From an uncultured Clostridia bacterium (GTDB lineage: Bacteria; Bacillota; Clostridia; Christensenellales; Borkfalkiaceae): a DNA stretch of 64,000 nt. Positions 44,729 through 53,039 of the stretch are shown piece after piece (the stretch's first letter is position 1; each line of letters begins with the position of its first letter). The translations under genes and the position numbers were made by a program. The notes below the pieces were generated by a model that worked only from the letters and a program-made list of their open reading frames with translations, was not told where the DNA came from and did no database searches. The DNA is taken from the NCBI GenBank assembly GCA_934796775.1, contig CAKVPH010000008.1:1-64000 (forward strand), written 5' to 3'.

Positions 44729-44757
44729 TTGCGAAGCGGAAAAAAACCGCTTCGCAA
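44729..44757 (+). promoter_or_regulatory. Strong intercistronic hairpin without T-run
   Basis: A perfect 11-bp stem (TTGCGAAGCGG with CCGCTTCGCAA) has an A7 loop and is followed by GGCAAAAATT. It separates the surface-protein gene from the second permease gene, as the hairpins at 484 and 14064 separate such genes in the other loci. Confidence 0.65.
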
Positions 44758-44789
44758 GGCAAAAATTATAAAAGGTTAAGGCATTATAA

Positions 44790-45656
44790 ATGGCTGCAAA
44801 ATATAAAATCAAACAATACAGCACAGGCGAAAAAGTTATTATGGGAGTTGCTTTCGCGCTCTTTTTGTTGTATTCGATAACGCTTATATTTCCGTTTGTG
44901 TGGTGTTTTTATAATTCATTCAAAACCAACCGCGAGTTTTTCAGCGACGTATGGAGTTTACCGCAGGAATGGTTGTTTTCCAACTGGGGCGACGCGTTCA
45001 ATCTGTCGGTTAGCGGCGTGGATATAGGCGGAATGTTTTTAAACAGTATAATCATGACGGTAGTAAATACTTTAATAAGCATTTTTATGTCCGCCATGAC
45101 GGCTTACATAATCGCAAAATATCCGTTTAAAGGAAGTGCCGCGTTTTACGTTACCGCGCTTGTCCTTATGATGATTCCGTCTGTCGGGTCAATGGCTGCG
45201 ACTTATAAAATGTATAACGAACTCGGTCTTTACGATACGTATATCGGTATATTCATAGGAGCGTTCGGCGGATTCGGTTCAAGCTTTATATTGCTTTACG
45301 GATTTTTTAAAAACCTTGAATGGAGTTTTGCCGAAGCCGCTTTTATAGACGGAGCAAACGATTACATAGTCTTTTTTAAGATTATGCTTCCCATGGCTCT
45401 TCCGGGGCTTATTTCGGTCGGTATTTTGTCCGCAATAGGCGTTTGGAACGATTATTTTACCATTTATATGTATGCGCCGTCAAAGGTAACAATCGCGGTA
45501 GGACTGCAAGGTCTTATAAGCAGAATGCAGTTTAAAGCCAACTATCCGCTCTTATTTGCGGTCATGATAATGTCAATTATTCCCGTAATAGCCGTATTTT
45601 CGGCGTTCCAGAAAACAATTATGAAGAATACCACGCTCGGAGGAGTGAAAGGCTGA
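44790..45656 (+). CDS. Sugar ABC transporter permease (second subunit)
   Basis: This 288-residue MalG-type permease has six membrane segments, an EAA loop (FAEAAFIDGANDYIVFFKI, then MLPMALPG) and the end MKNTTLGGVKG. It pairs with the permease at 41.3 kb. Its stop overlaps the next start by one base (TGATG). Confidence 0.9.
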   Translation: MAAKYKIKQYSTGEKVIMGVAFALFLLYSITLIFPFVWCFYNSFKTNREFFSDVWSLPQEWLFSNWGDAFNLSVSGVDIGGMFLNSIIMTVVNTLISIFMSAMTAYIIAKYPFKGSAAFYVTALVLMMIPSVGSMAATYKMYNELGLYDTYIGIFIGAFGGFGSSFILLYGFFKNLEWSFAEAAFIDGANDYIVFFKIMLPMALPGLISVGILSAIGVWNDYFTIYMYAPSKVTIAVGLQGLISRMQFKANYPLLFAVMIMSIIPVIAVFSAFQKTIMKNTTLGGVKG

Positions 45657-46729
45657 TGAACGATTTCAATAAATTTATTTTTGAAAAAACGGGTAAATTT
45701 CCTATAGGCGCATGGGTTCCGTATTATCGCGATGCTTTAACGCAAGAACGTTTAAGAGTAATTGCCGAAAGCGGAATAAACTTTTTACCCACTATCACTT
45801 GCGGAAAAGCCGAGCGCGATATGCTTTCAGAAGCAGGACTAAAAATTTTAGTCAACGACGACAGGGTAACTTATTGTAACGTTACGGGTATAGGTAAGGT
45901 GGAAGAATGGCTTTCCGAATACATGGACGATCCCGATATCATGGGCGTTTTTGTATGGGACGAACCGTCGCCCACAATGATGCGTCTTTGCGGGGCAATA
46001 AACCAGACCATTCAACAGGCTTGCAAAAACACCTTCGGGTTTATAAATCTGCACCCCGAATATTCCGATAAAAAGCTTCAGCGCGACGGACTTTCGTATG
46101 AAGAATATCTTGAATTTTTCATAAAAAGCTGTTCGCCTAAAGTTATTTGCTACGATAACTATCCGTTTTATGAAGACGGTTTTCACGATAAATCCTTTTT
46201 TTATAACTTGTCGGCAATAAGAAATCTTGCAAAAAAACATTCTCTGCCGTTCTGGGCGTTTATTCAAAGTTCGTCGTTTGGTAAAAACGTAACGCCGAAT
46301 AAAGCCGAAATGCTCTTTCAGATAAACGCAAGCATAGCTTACGGCGCGCAGGGGTATTTGTATTTTACATATGGCGAAGTCGTACACGAAAACGGCTTCG
46401 GAAGCGGTTTGGTAGATAAAAACGGCAATAAAACCGAGTTGTATTCGTCGGCTAAACAAATCAACGAATATATAACTGAAAACAGCAAAATTTTGCTTTC
46501 GCTTGAGCCTTTGGGCGTTCGTTTTTACGGGAAGTATGAGAAATATTCGGATTATAACGCAGATTTTTCAGGAAAAGTAAACGGCAACGTGCTTTTAGGT
46601 TTTTTAAAAGGCGAATCACAAAATTACGTCTATGCCGTAAATACCGATTTTGCAGATCGCGCTTGCGTTTCCTACAACAACGTAGATTATGCGTTGAATG
46701 CGGGCGAGGGCGTACTTATTAAATTATAA
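45656..46729 (+). CDS. Cytoplasmic member of the Asp-Glu-Pro TIM-barrel family
   Basis: The 357-residue product has no signal peptide. It shows the same plan as the three lipoprotein paralogues: FPIGAWVPYYRD, IAESGINFLPT, MGVFVWDEPSPTMM with Asp102-Glu103-Pro104, VICYDNYPFYEDG, FWAFIQSSSFG, ASIAYGAQGYLYFTYG, and the end NAGEGVLIKL. It is coupled to the permease gene, so it probably cleaves the imported oligosaccharide inside the cell while its relatives act outside. The activity is inferred. Confidence 0.65.
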   Translation: MNDFNKFIFEKTGKFPIGAWVPYYRDALTQERLRVIAESGINFLPTITCGKAERDMLSEAGLKILVNDDRVTYCNVTGIGKVEEWLSEYMDDPDIMGVFVWDEPSPTMMRLCGAINQTIQQACKNTFGFINLHPEYSDKKLQRDGLSYEEYLEFFIKSCSPKVICYDNYPFYEDGFHDKSFFYNLSAIRNLAKKHSLPFWAFIQSSSFGKNVTPNKAEMLFQINASIAYGAQGYLYFTYGEVVHENGFGSGLVDKNGNKTELYSSAKQINEYITENSKILLSLEPLGVRFYGKYEKYSDYNADFSGKVNGNVLLGFLKGESQNYVYAVNTDFADRACVSYNNVDYALNAGEGVLIKL

Positions 46730-46732
46730 TTT

Positions 46733-46762
46733 AAAAAAAGGCTTGTTTTTGCCTTTTTTTTA
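46733..46762 (+). terminator. Intrinsic terminator
   Basis: AAAAAAAGGC and GCCTTTTTTT pair around an 8-nt T-rich loop and end in T residues, before the AraC gene. Confidence 0.7.
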
Positions 46763-46805
46763 TGCTAAACTTATTGTAATAAAAAGGTATAGGGCGGAAA
46801 AAACT

Positions 46806-47657
46806 ATGAAATACGTCTGTTTTACGGCTGAAAAGATGCCGAGAGTAATGTATGCGCACGAATGTGTTATCGACGACGTAAAAACAAAAATGCGTTCAAA
46901 TTCGTATTACGAGCTTACGCTTGTAGAAGGCGGGGCTTTGCGCATAAAAAGCGATGAACTCGGCTTAGACGAAACCGCAACCGAAGGGCATTTTTTATTT
47001 ATGCCAAGCGGCGTTGCTTACGAAACTATCATTTACGGACAGATGAAACATAGTTGCGTGGCATTTTTTGCCGACGATAAATGCGAAATAGTAGACGAGC
47101 AAGACGTGGTTTTCAATAAATCCGATAATAGCGTTTTTATAAGCCTGGGAAAAATTTACGTTCCTGTTTCGGGTAAGGTTACAAAACTTAAAACAAAAGA
47201 CGTTATTTCGCGTATTATAGACGCTTGCAACGATCAGCAGGACGAATACGCAAATTTAAAATGTTCGCATCTTGCCGTTGAACTTCTTTTATCGGTTGCA
47301 AGAACGCAAAATCACGGCAGAAATTTGCCCAGCGACGAGTATTACGCCGAAAAAATAAACAAATATATTTCATTTTCTTACAGCGATCCCGAAATCTGTT
47401 TGAACCTTATTGCCGAAAAAGTCGGGTTGCACCCAAACTATTTAAGCGCGGTTTACAAACGCGTTACGGGCAATAACGTAATGGCGGCGGTAAGGGAATT
47501 AAGAATAACTCAGGCTAAAAAATTGCTTAAATTAAATAAATATCTGGTAAAAGACGTCGCAAGGCTCGTCGGCTTTACCGACTATAATTATTTTTCCGCC
47601 GTGTTCAAAAAGACGACCGGCGTTACCGCAGAAGAGTTTTATAAAGGTAAATGGTAA
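46806..47657 (+). CDS. AraC-family transcriptional regulator
   Basis: From the ATG at 46806 the product is 283 residues with an N-terminal cupin-like domain (SYYELTLVEGGALRI, GHFLFMPSGVAYETI) and a C-terminal AraC DNA-binding domain (CLNLIAEKVGLHPNYLSAVYK, VKDVARLVGFTDYNYFSAVFK). It should control the third glycan locus and the six-hairpin glycosidase gene, whose start overlaps its stop by one base. Confidence 0.9.
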   Translation: MKYVCFTAEKMPRVMYAHECVIDDVKTKMRSNSYYELTLVEGGALRIKSDELGLDETATEGHFLFMPSGVAYETIIYGQMKHSCVAFFADDKCEIVDEQDVVFNKSDNSVFISLGKIYVPVSGKVTKLKTKDVISRIIDACNDQQDEYANLKCSHLAVELLLSVARTQNHGRNLPSDEYYAEKINKYISFSYSDPEICLNLIAEKVGLHPNYLSAVYKRVTGNNVMAAVRELRITQAKKLLKLNKYLVKDVARLVGFTDYNYFSAVFKKTTGVTAEEFYKGKW

Positions 47658-50170
47658 TGAAAAACGAAAATCTTTGTTTTAATAATTCACGCATCGAGTG
47701 TGTTAAAATAATTTTTAAAGATTACAAAAAGTGCGTCTATAAGGCGATTAACGGTACTTTAAACGATATAAAAGAAATAAAAAACGGATACGAAATCACT
47801 ATAAAAGACGAAGGCATGCGCGGAAGAAACCAGTGCCTTATCAAAGTAAGTTATTCGTCTGGCGGTTTTACATTTTTTCCGTTCTGCGTATCTGAAAAAT
47901 CGCCCGTTTATTACAGAGAAGAAAACGTCGTAATAACTAAGGCTTGCGATCAAAGAAGTTACGAGCAAATAGCAAGCGAAATAGAAAATAGCATTTTAAA
48001 CGGCAAAACGCAAACCGAAACTAATCGGCTTGAAAAACAAAAACAAACGCAGCCAAGCGACGTAAAAAAACTTGACTGGCACAGATGTCCCACGTTTATG
48101 GCGATAGACGGAAACGTGAATATCTGGGAAGCGGGTTTTCGCGGTTTTCCTATCGAAGAAAAACAACATTTTGACTTATACGATTATTTTATCCCGCGCC
48201 AAAACTGGGACAGGCGCGATTTCGGAGACGATGCGAAGCGCATAGTTTACCGTTACTTTTTTGGACGCGGAATGGGTGCAAACAGCTCGGTTAAGCGCGA
48301 GAATTACAAAGGGTTTTATCCCTCTTTGATTGCAAAACTGAGCGACGGCGGAATAGATTATAAAATGCAGGCGTTTTGTGACGAAACAGGCATAGTCGGT
48401 TCTGATATCGGCACCGATTATTTAAACGCAATGTATCATTCTGCGGCGGTTGCTTTAAGCGAGGAAGAGATTGCTTTAGCTAAGCAGTCTGAAAGCAATA
48501 TAACCGTTCTGCGCGCAAAAATTACGGCTGAAAACAACCAAAATTCAGGCGCGATTGCGTATTTCAGGCTGCCAACCATAAACACGAACGTAATGGCGGA
48601 AACAAAAAGTGCCGAACAAAAGATAGAAAACGGCTTAGGATATTATAAAAACGACGTATATATGTTGGTTAGCGTAGACGGAGTAAGGCAGGACGGCGAA
48701 GAATTTTCGTTCGTACTTAATCCCGGCGAAAGCGTAACCATAAAACTTTTGCTGTTCCATAAGCCGGTAAAAACCGGATTTGCAAAAACGCAGAACGAAA
48801 ACGATTTTGAACTGCGCTTAAAACAAAGAGAAAAACTATGGAACAAAACGATGGGCGATTTAAAAAAGTGGTCTTTTCCTGAAAAAACAATCGAAAAAGC
48901 GTTTAAAACAGGTTGTTTTCATCTTTTTGAATCTTGCTACGGCAAAAAAGAAAGCGAGCATTTTGCGCCTTGCGTAGGCGTTTATGCTCCGATAGGATCC
49001 GAAAGTTCGCCCGTTATGCAATTTTTTGATAGCGTCGGATTATCCGACCTTGCGGGAAAGTGTTTGAATATGTTTTTTGACCGCGAGCAAAAAAACGGCT
49101 TAATTCAGAATATGAAGGGCTATATGCTAGAAAACGGCGCAACTCTGTATAACGAATGGCTGCATTTTTGCTACACTAAAGATTATGAACAGTTAAAAAG
49201 AAATATCGAAAAAATACAAAAAGCCGCCGAATATATTATTAAATGGATAGAAAGAAACAAAGACGAAAAACCTTACGGCTTTGGCATGATAGACGGGCAG
49301 GTTGCCGATCCCGAAGATACTTTCCGTTCTTTTTCGCTTAATTCGTTTGCTTATGCGGGTTTAAACGGCGCGGCAAAGCTTTATAAGGCTGCAGGGCTTG
49401 ACGATTTGCGCGTAAAAACATATGCCGCAGAGCTTAAAAATAATGTGATAAAAGCATTCAGAGAGAATTTAAAAAGAGCTCCGCTCGTTCCGCTTAAAGA
49501 CGGTAGCTGGGTTCCGCTCGTCGCACCTTGGGCAGAAAATCGCGGCGCGTGTTCGCTGCATTTAAACGGCGAAATTTGTTTTTCTCATGCGTCGCACGTT
49601 TTAAAAGACAGCTTGTTATCCACTGCGTTTCTCGTCTATTACGGCATTTTCGATAAAAACTCGCCCGAGGCAAATATTATAGTCAATATTATGGCGGATT
49701 TGTATTCATATAATAACACCGGTTTTTCGCAACCGTATTATAGTTTGCTTCCGCTTATAAATCTTGCCCGCGGCGAAAAAAATGCATTTTTAGCCGAATA
49801 TTACACTGCGTTTATGACTATTGCCGACAGAGAAACATATTCTTTTTGGGAACATTATTTTCTTGCAACGCCGCACAAAACGCACGAACAGGCGTGGTTT
49901 TTAATGCGCACAAGATTTATGCTTTACCGTGAAGAGAACGAAAAACTTCTGCTTTTAACGGGTATTCCCGATAGTTGGCGTAAAATCGGCAAAAAAATAG
50001 TTATAAAAAACGCCCGTTCGCTATACGGTAAATTCAGTTTAAAAGTAAGCTTTTCAGCGGATAAAACAGAGTATGAATTTGAAAGCGAAAATGAAAAAAT
50101 ATCCGCCTATATGTCAATTAACGGGCATTTGGTCGAAATTAAGCGCGGTGCGGGGTATATAGATAATTAA
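47657..50170 (+). CDS. Six-hairpin glycosidase-like protein
   Basis: The 837-residue product has no signal peptide. An N-terminal beta-rich region (about 1-400) precedes an (alpha/alpha)6-like helical region (about 410-750; MQFFDSVGLSDLAG, YNEWLHFCY, GFGMIDGQVADPEDTF, SLNSFAYAGLNGAAKLY). This layout fits six-hairpin glycosidases such as GH78/GH95/GH127-type enzymes, but I cannot place it in one family or name catalytic acids. A C-terminal beta domain follows. It is coupled to the AraC gene (TAATGA). Confidence 0.6.
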   Translation: MKNENLCFNNSRIECVKIIFKDYKKCVYKAINGTLNDIKEIKNGYEITIKDEGMRGRNQCLIKVSYSSGGFTFFPFCVSEKSPVYYREENVVITKACDQRSYEQIASEIENSILNGKTQTETNRLEKQKQTQPSDVKKLDWHRCPTFMAIDGNVNIWEAGFRGFPIEEKQHFDLYDYFIPRQNWDRRDFGDDAKRIVYRYFFGRGMGANSSVKRENYKGFYPSLIAKLSDGGIDYKMQAFCDETGIVGSDIGTDYLNAMYHSAAVALSEEEIALAKQSESNITVLRAKITAENNQNSGAIAYFRLPTINTNVMAETKSAEQKIENGLGYYKNDVYMLVSVDGVRQDGEEFSFVLNPGESVTIKLLLFHKPVKTGFAKTQNENDFELRLKQREKLWNKTMGDLKKWSFPEKTIEKAFKTGCFHLFESCYGKKESEHFAPCVGVYAPIGSESSPVMQFFDSVGLSDLAGKCLNMFFDREQKNGLIQNMKGYMLENGATLYNEWLHFCYTKDYEQLKRNIEKIQKAAEYIIKWIERNKDEKPYGFGMIDGQVADPEDTFRSFSLNSFAYAGLNGAAKLYKAAGLDDLRVKTYAAELKNNVIKAFRENLKRAPLVPLKDGSWVPLVAPWAENRGACSLHLNGEICFSHASHVLKDSLLSTAFLVYYGIFDKNSPEANIIVNIMADLYSYNNTGFSQPYYSLLPLINLARGEKNAFLAEYYTAFMTIADRETYSFWEHYFLATPHKTHEQAWFLMRTRFMLYREENEKLLLLTGIPDSWRKIGKKIVIKNARSLYGKFSLKVSFSADKTEYEFESENEKISAYMSINGHLVEIKRGAGYIDN

Positions 50171-50319
50171 AAACGCAGACTAAAAAAAAATAAAAATGTT
50201 TGAAACAAAACTCCGCATTTTTTTAAAAATCGGTAAAAATCGGTTGTTTTTTTAAACTAAAAGATATATAATAACAAATGCTGTTTCATTATAGTGAAGC
50301 TATGGTGGGGCGGCGAAAA

Positions 50320-50396
50320 CGAGGCGTAGCGCAGTTTGGTAGCGCGCTTGGTTCGGGACCAAGAGGTCGTGGGTTCAAGTCCCGTCGCCTCGACCA
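50320..50396 (+). tRNA. tRNA-Pro (anticodon CGG)
   Basis: The 77-nt sequence folds as a cloverleaf: acceptor CGAGGCG with CGCCTCG, D stem GCGC/GCGC, anticodon stem CTTGG/CCAAG with loop TTCGGGA (CGG anticodon), T loop TTCAAGT, and an encoded ACCA end. It reads proline codon CCG. Confidence 0.95.
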
Positions 50397-50400
50397 AAAA

Positions 50401-50434
50401 AATACACCGCACATTTTCGTGCGGTGTATTTTTT
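50401..50434 (+). terminator. Terminator of tRNA-Pro
   Basis: AATACACCGCAC and GTGCGGTGTATT form a perfect 12-bp stem with loop ATTTTC, followed by T residues. A related hairpin occurs at 57518-57546. Confidence 0.9.
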
Positions 50435-50495
50435 GTGTTTACAGCATATGCCGACGGGACTTGATGGGGGAGCGCGTCAAAGCAAGCCTTTTTTT

Positions 50496-50522
50496 AAACA
50501 AATCAATTTAATTGATTTGTTT
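50496..50522. repeat. Perfect 13-bp inverted repeat
   Basis: AAACAAATCAATT and its complement are separated by one T. A second hairpin (TCCAAAAAGT with ACTTTTTGGA) follows at about 50548-50575. Both lie in the 313-bp segment between the intact and truncated tRNA copies, which otherwise holds no gene. Confidence 0.8.
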
Positions 50523-50668
50523 GTCTATTAGGCTGCTTTTCCTTTTTCCAAAAAGTTTTTCAATACTTTTTGGAATGCCTTTTTGCGTGAGCCGACTTGT
50601 TTGCTTACGAAATATATAAAAGCTGAAAGTCTGAAAAGCAAACCAAACAGCCCTGTGTGGCTGTTTGC

Positions 50669-50709
50669 TGGGGCGGCGTGCAAAACGCCAAGTCCCGTCG
50701 CCTCGACCA
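50669..50709 (+). repeat. Truncated tRNA-Pro copy / attachment-site-like direct repeat
   Basis: Bases 50689-50709 repeat the last 21 bases of tRNA-Pro (50376-50396, from CAAGTCCCG to the CCA end). The GGGGCGGCG found just upstream of the tRNA also recurs just before this copy. The inner tRNA sequence is missing. It may be the second att site of a decayed integrated element or a deleted tRNA duplicate. Confidence 0.75.
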
Positions 50710-50849
50710 TAAGAAAAGCATAGGTTTGATACAATTTGTGTCAGACCTTTTTTCTTTGCAGATAGGAAACTTTATCCTTTCCGTCGGCATACTTTGGAGT
50801 CTTGCAGAAGAGCCAAACGGCATTTTTACAAGGCTCTTTTTCTATTTTT

Positions 50850-50906
50850 ATGTTGCTACGGAACGAAAGCCTTATCAACGGGACGATAGATGTTGCTACG
50901 GAACGA
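50850..50906 (+). repeat. Short direct repeat in the intergenic gap
   Basis: The 17-mer ATGTTGCTACGGAACGA occurs at 50850-50866 and 50890-50906. The 50710-50936 gap holds no gene that I can support; it is the 3' flank of the redox operon. Confidence 0.7.
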
Positions 50907-50936
50907 TTGATTTCATGATATTGTTTCGATGATGTG

Positions 50937-51950
50937 TTAATATGAAGCGTGTCTGTTTCCTGTTTCGAGAGAGCGGATTTGATTCATTTCTTCATCCGAC
51001 AATTCAAAATCGAATATATCGTAATTTTCGGCTATATGCGCTTCGTTGCTCGAACCGGGAATTGCGATATTTCCTTCTTGCAAGTGCCAACGAAGCAGTA
51101 CTTGCGCCGAAGTTTTGCCATGCGCTTGCGCTACCGACGAAATAATGGGATCGTTAAACATTTCCTGCGTATGACTTCTTCCGCCGAGCGGAAACCAACT
51201 TTCCAGAACGGTCCCGTACTGCGCTATATGCTTTTTCATTGTCTGCCCCTGATAGTGGGGATGCGTTTCGTTTTGCAAAAGCGCAGGCTTGATGCTCGTT
51301 GCGTTTACAAGTCGGTCAAAGTCGCTCGGTTCATAATAATTAGACAATCCGATACTGCGCAGTTTGCCGCTTTGCACGGCGCGTTCCATTGCCTTGTAAG
51401 CATTTACGTCGTTGCTCGGCTGAGAGTGATGCAAAATCATCAGGTCGATATAATCAAGACCGAGCCTTTGTAAAGATGCGTTGATAGCGGCATCGCCGTT
51501 GTTGAAATCCGCCGTCCACATTTTGGTGGTGACAAAAACTTCTTCTCGCGTTACCAAACCTTCGCTTATCGCGCGTCTGATACCTCTGCCGACGCCTTCT
51601 TCGTTTCCGTAAATACGGGCAGTATCGATCAGACGGTAACCGTCGCGGAGTGCCCAATATACCGAATTTTCTGCCTGACTGTTGGAAAGCGTATACGTTC
51701 CGATGCCGAGAATGGGCATTTTAATGCCGTTGTTAAGCGTAACCGTTTTTGTCTCGAAATCAAAAATCAAATCTTTATTTACGATTTCAACGGAACTATT
51801 GCCTTGATTGCCGGAATCCGGCGAATCGTTGCCCGAATTATTATTGCCTGAATTATTATTGCCTGAATTATTATTGCCGGAGCAACCGACAAACGATAGA
51901 CAAAGTGCAATACTTAATAAAAGTGCAGAAACGATTTTTATAATTTTCAT
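50937..51950 (-). CDS. Lipoprotein aldo/keto reductase
   Basis: From the ATG after GGAGG the product is 337 residues. Lipobox Cys23 (FVGCSG) is followed by a linker with three GNNNS repeats, then a complete aldo/keto reductase barrel with tetrad Asp109, Tyr114, Lys143, His174 (DTARIYGNE, VTTKMW, MILHHS) and the NADPH site IAIPGSSN. The catalytic parts look intact, yet export to the outside is unusual for an NAD(P)H enzyme. It is the last gene of the redox operon and a relative of the cytoplasmic enzyme at 55.2 kb. Confidence 0.85.
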   Translation of the reverse strand: MKIIKIVSALLLSIALCLSFVGCSGNNNSGNNNSGNNNSGNDSPDSGNQGNSSVEIVNKDLIFDFETKTVTLNNGIKMPILGIGTYTLSNSQAENSVYWALRDGYRLIDTARIYGNEEGVGRGIRRAISEGLVTREEVFVTTKMWTADFNNGDAAINASLQRLGLDYIDLMILHHSQPSNDVNAYKAMERAVQSGKLRSIGLSNYYEPSDFDRLVNATSIKPALLQNETHPHYQGQTMKKHIAQYGTVLESWFPLGGRSHTQEMFNDPIISSVAQAHGKTSAQVLLRWHLQEGNIAIPGSSNEAHIAENYDIFDFELSDEEMNQIRSLETGNRHASY

Positions 51951-51966
51951 AGAAATTTCCTCCGTG

Positions 51967-53025
51967 TTAATTTGTCGGCGCGTTGGTCCATATCCACTTT
52001 CCGTCGCGTTTTTCATAGTAAGACGTGCCGCTTAAAGTCCACGTTCCGTGACTGCCGTATATACGCGCCTCGATTATGTTTGTGTGTTCGATTTCCGCGC
52101 GATTGCCGCTAATTGCAACGTTTAATTTTGTATTGTTTATGTTTATGTAATACATATTGCCGGCGGCAATATCGTCAAGCCACTCTTGTTTTGTCTGAGT
52201 CGCGCCCGTAATGTGACGAAGAATAAGTTTATCGTCCATAAGTTCGGCAAGGGTTGCGGTATCTTGCTCAACCATTGCTTTCAGCCTACGGGTATAGACT
52301 TCTTTTAATGCCTGTTCGTCGGATTTCTCGTCGCCACCCGAAAAGTCGATATTCAAATCTTTAATAAATTTTGTCACGGTATTTTTGGTTTCCTCCCGAT
52401 TATTTTGCGCCGTCGTTCCCTGAACCGCCAAGCCGTTTAATACGGTTGCGCTTTGCAACTGACTGCGAATTGCCGATACGCTCGAACCCAATCCGCTTCC
52501 CGCGTGCGTGCAGAACGGAATTACCGTTTTACCCGAAAAATCATAACTTTCCGTAAACGTCCGTATTATCATAGGGCAAGTGCCGTTCCATATAGGGTAA
52601 CCGATGAAAATCACGTCGTATTTATCAAAGTCCGCAATCGTATTTTTTATTGCGGGACGAGCATTTTCGCTTGTTTCCCGACGGGAAACTTCTAGCATTT
52701 CGCTGTATACGTCGGGATAGGGAACGACAGGCTGAATAGCGAATAAGTCGGCGTTTATTTCTTCGGCAATCATCTCGGCAACGATTTCCGTATTGCCTTT
52801 TTCGATGTAACCGACCTGCCAATTTTCTCCGCGGCGAGAAAAATACGCCACTATTGCATTACCGTTTGACTCGATAATACCGCTTGAACCGTCCGATATT
52901 TCATCCGAAACGTCGTTGTTTTTCCCTGTGCCTAGGACATTGTTACTTCCACAGCCGACAAAAATCGTGACCGACAAACAAAGTATTATTAACACCAAAA
53001 ACGTTAAATTATATCGTTTTTTCAT
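51967..53025 (-). CDS. Lipoprotein flavodoxin fused to an NTF2-like (DUF4440/SnoaL) domain
   Basis: The 352-residue product has a lipobox (TIFVGCGS). Residues about 55-225 are a flavodoxin-4-like domain (IVAYFSRRGENW, NTEIVAEMIAEEI, VIFIGYPIWNGTCPMII, PFCTHAGSGLG). Residues about 235-350 are NTF2/SnoaL-like (RRLKAMVEQDTATLAELMDD, SGTSYYEKRDGKWIW). FMN binding outside the membrane is implied. It is 16 bp before the lipoprotein reductase gene, and the two probably act together. Confidence 0.85.
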   Translation of the reverse strand: MKKRYNLTFLVLIILCLSVTIFVGCGSNNVLGTGKNNDVSDEISDGSSGIIESNGNAIVAYFSRRGENWQVGYIEKGNTEIVAEMIAEEINADLFAIQPVVPYPDVYSEMLEVSRRETSENARPAIKNTIADFDKYDVIFIGYPIWNGTCPMIIRTFTESYDFSGKTVIPFCTHAGSGLGSSVSAIRSQLQSATVLNGLAVQGTTAQNNREETKNTVTKFIKDLNIDFSGGDEKSDEQALKEVYTRRLKAMVEQDTATLAELMDDKLILRHITGATQTKQEWLDDIAAGNMYYININNTKLNVAISGNRAEIEHTNIIEARIYGSHGTWTLSGTSYYEKRDGKWIWTNAPTN

Positions 53026-53039
53026 ATTAAACCCTCGGT

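Noticed and set aside
45848..46459. 203-codon antisense frame opposite the cytoplasmic barrel gene.
   Set aside because: It is a composition shadow of the plus-strand gene, which is supported by paralogues and coupling to the permease.
50278..50511. Plus-strand frame covering tRNA-Pro.
   Set aside because: It overlaps a clear tRNA and its terminator, so it is not a protein gene.
50528..50734. Minus-strand frame between the tRNA and its truncated copy (ends KKAFQKVLKNFLEKG).
   Set aside because: It is encoded by hairpin arms and tRNA-derived sequence, lacks a ribosome site, and is better explained as non-coding repeat sequence.
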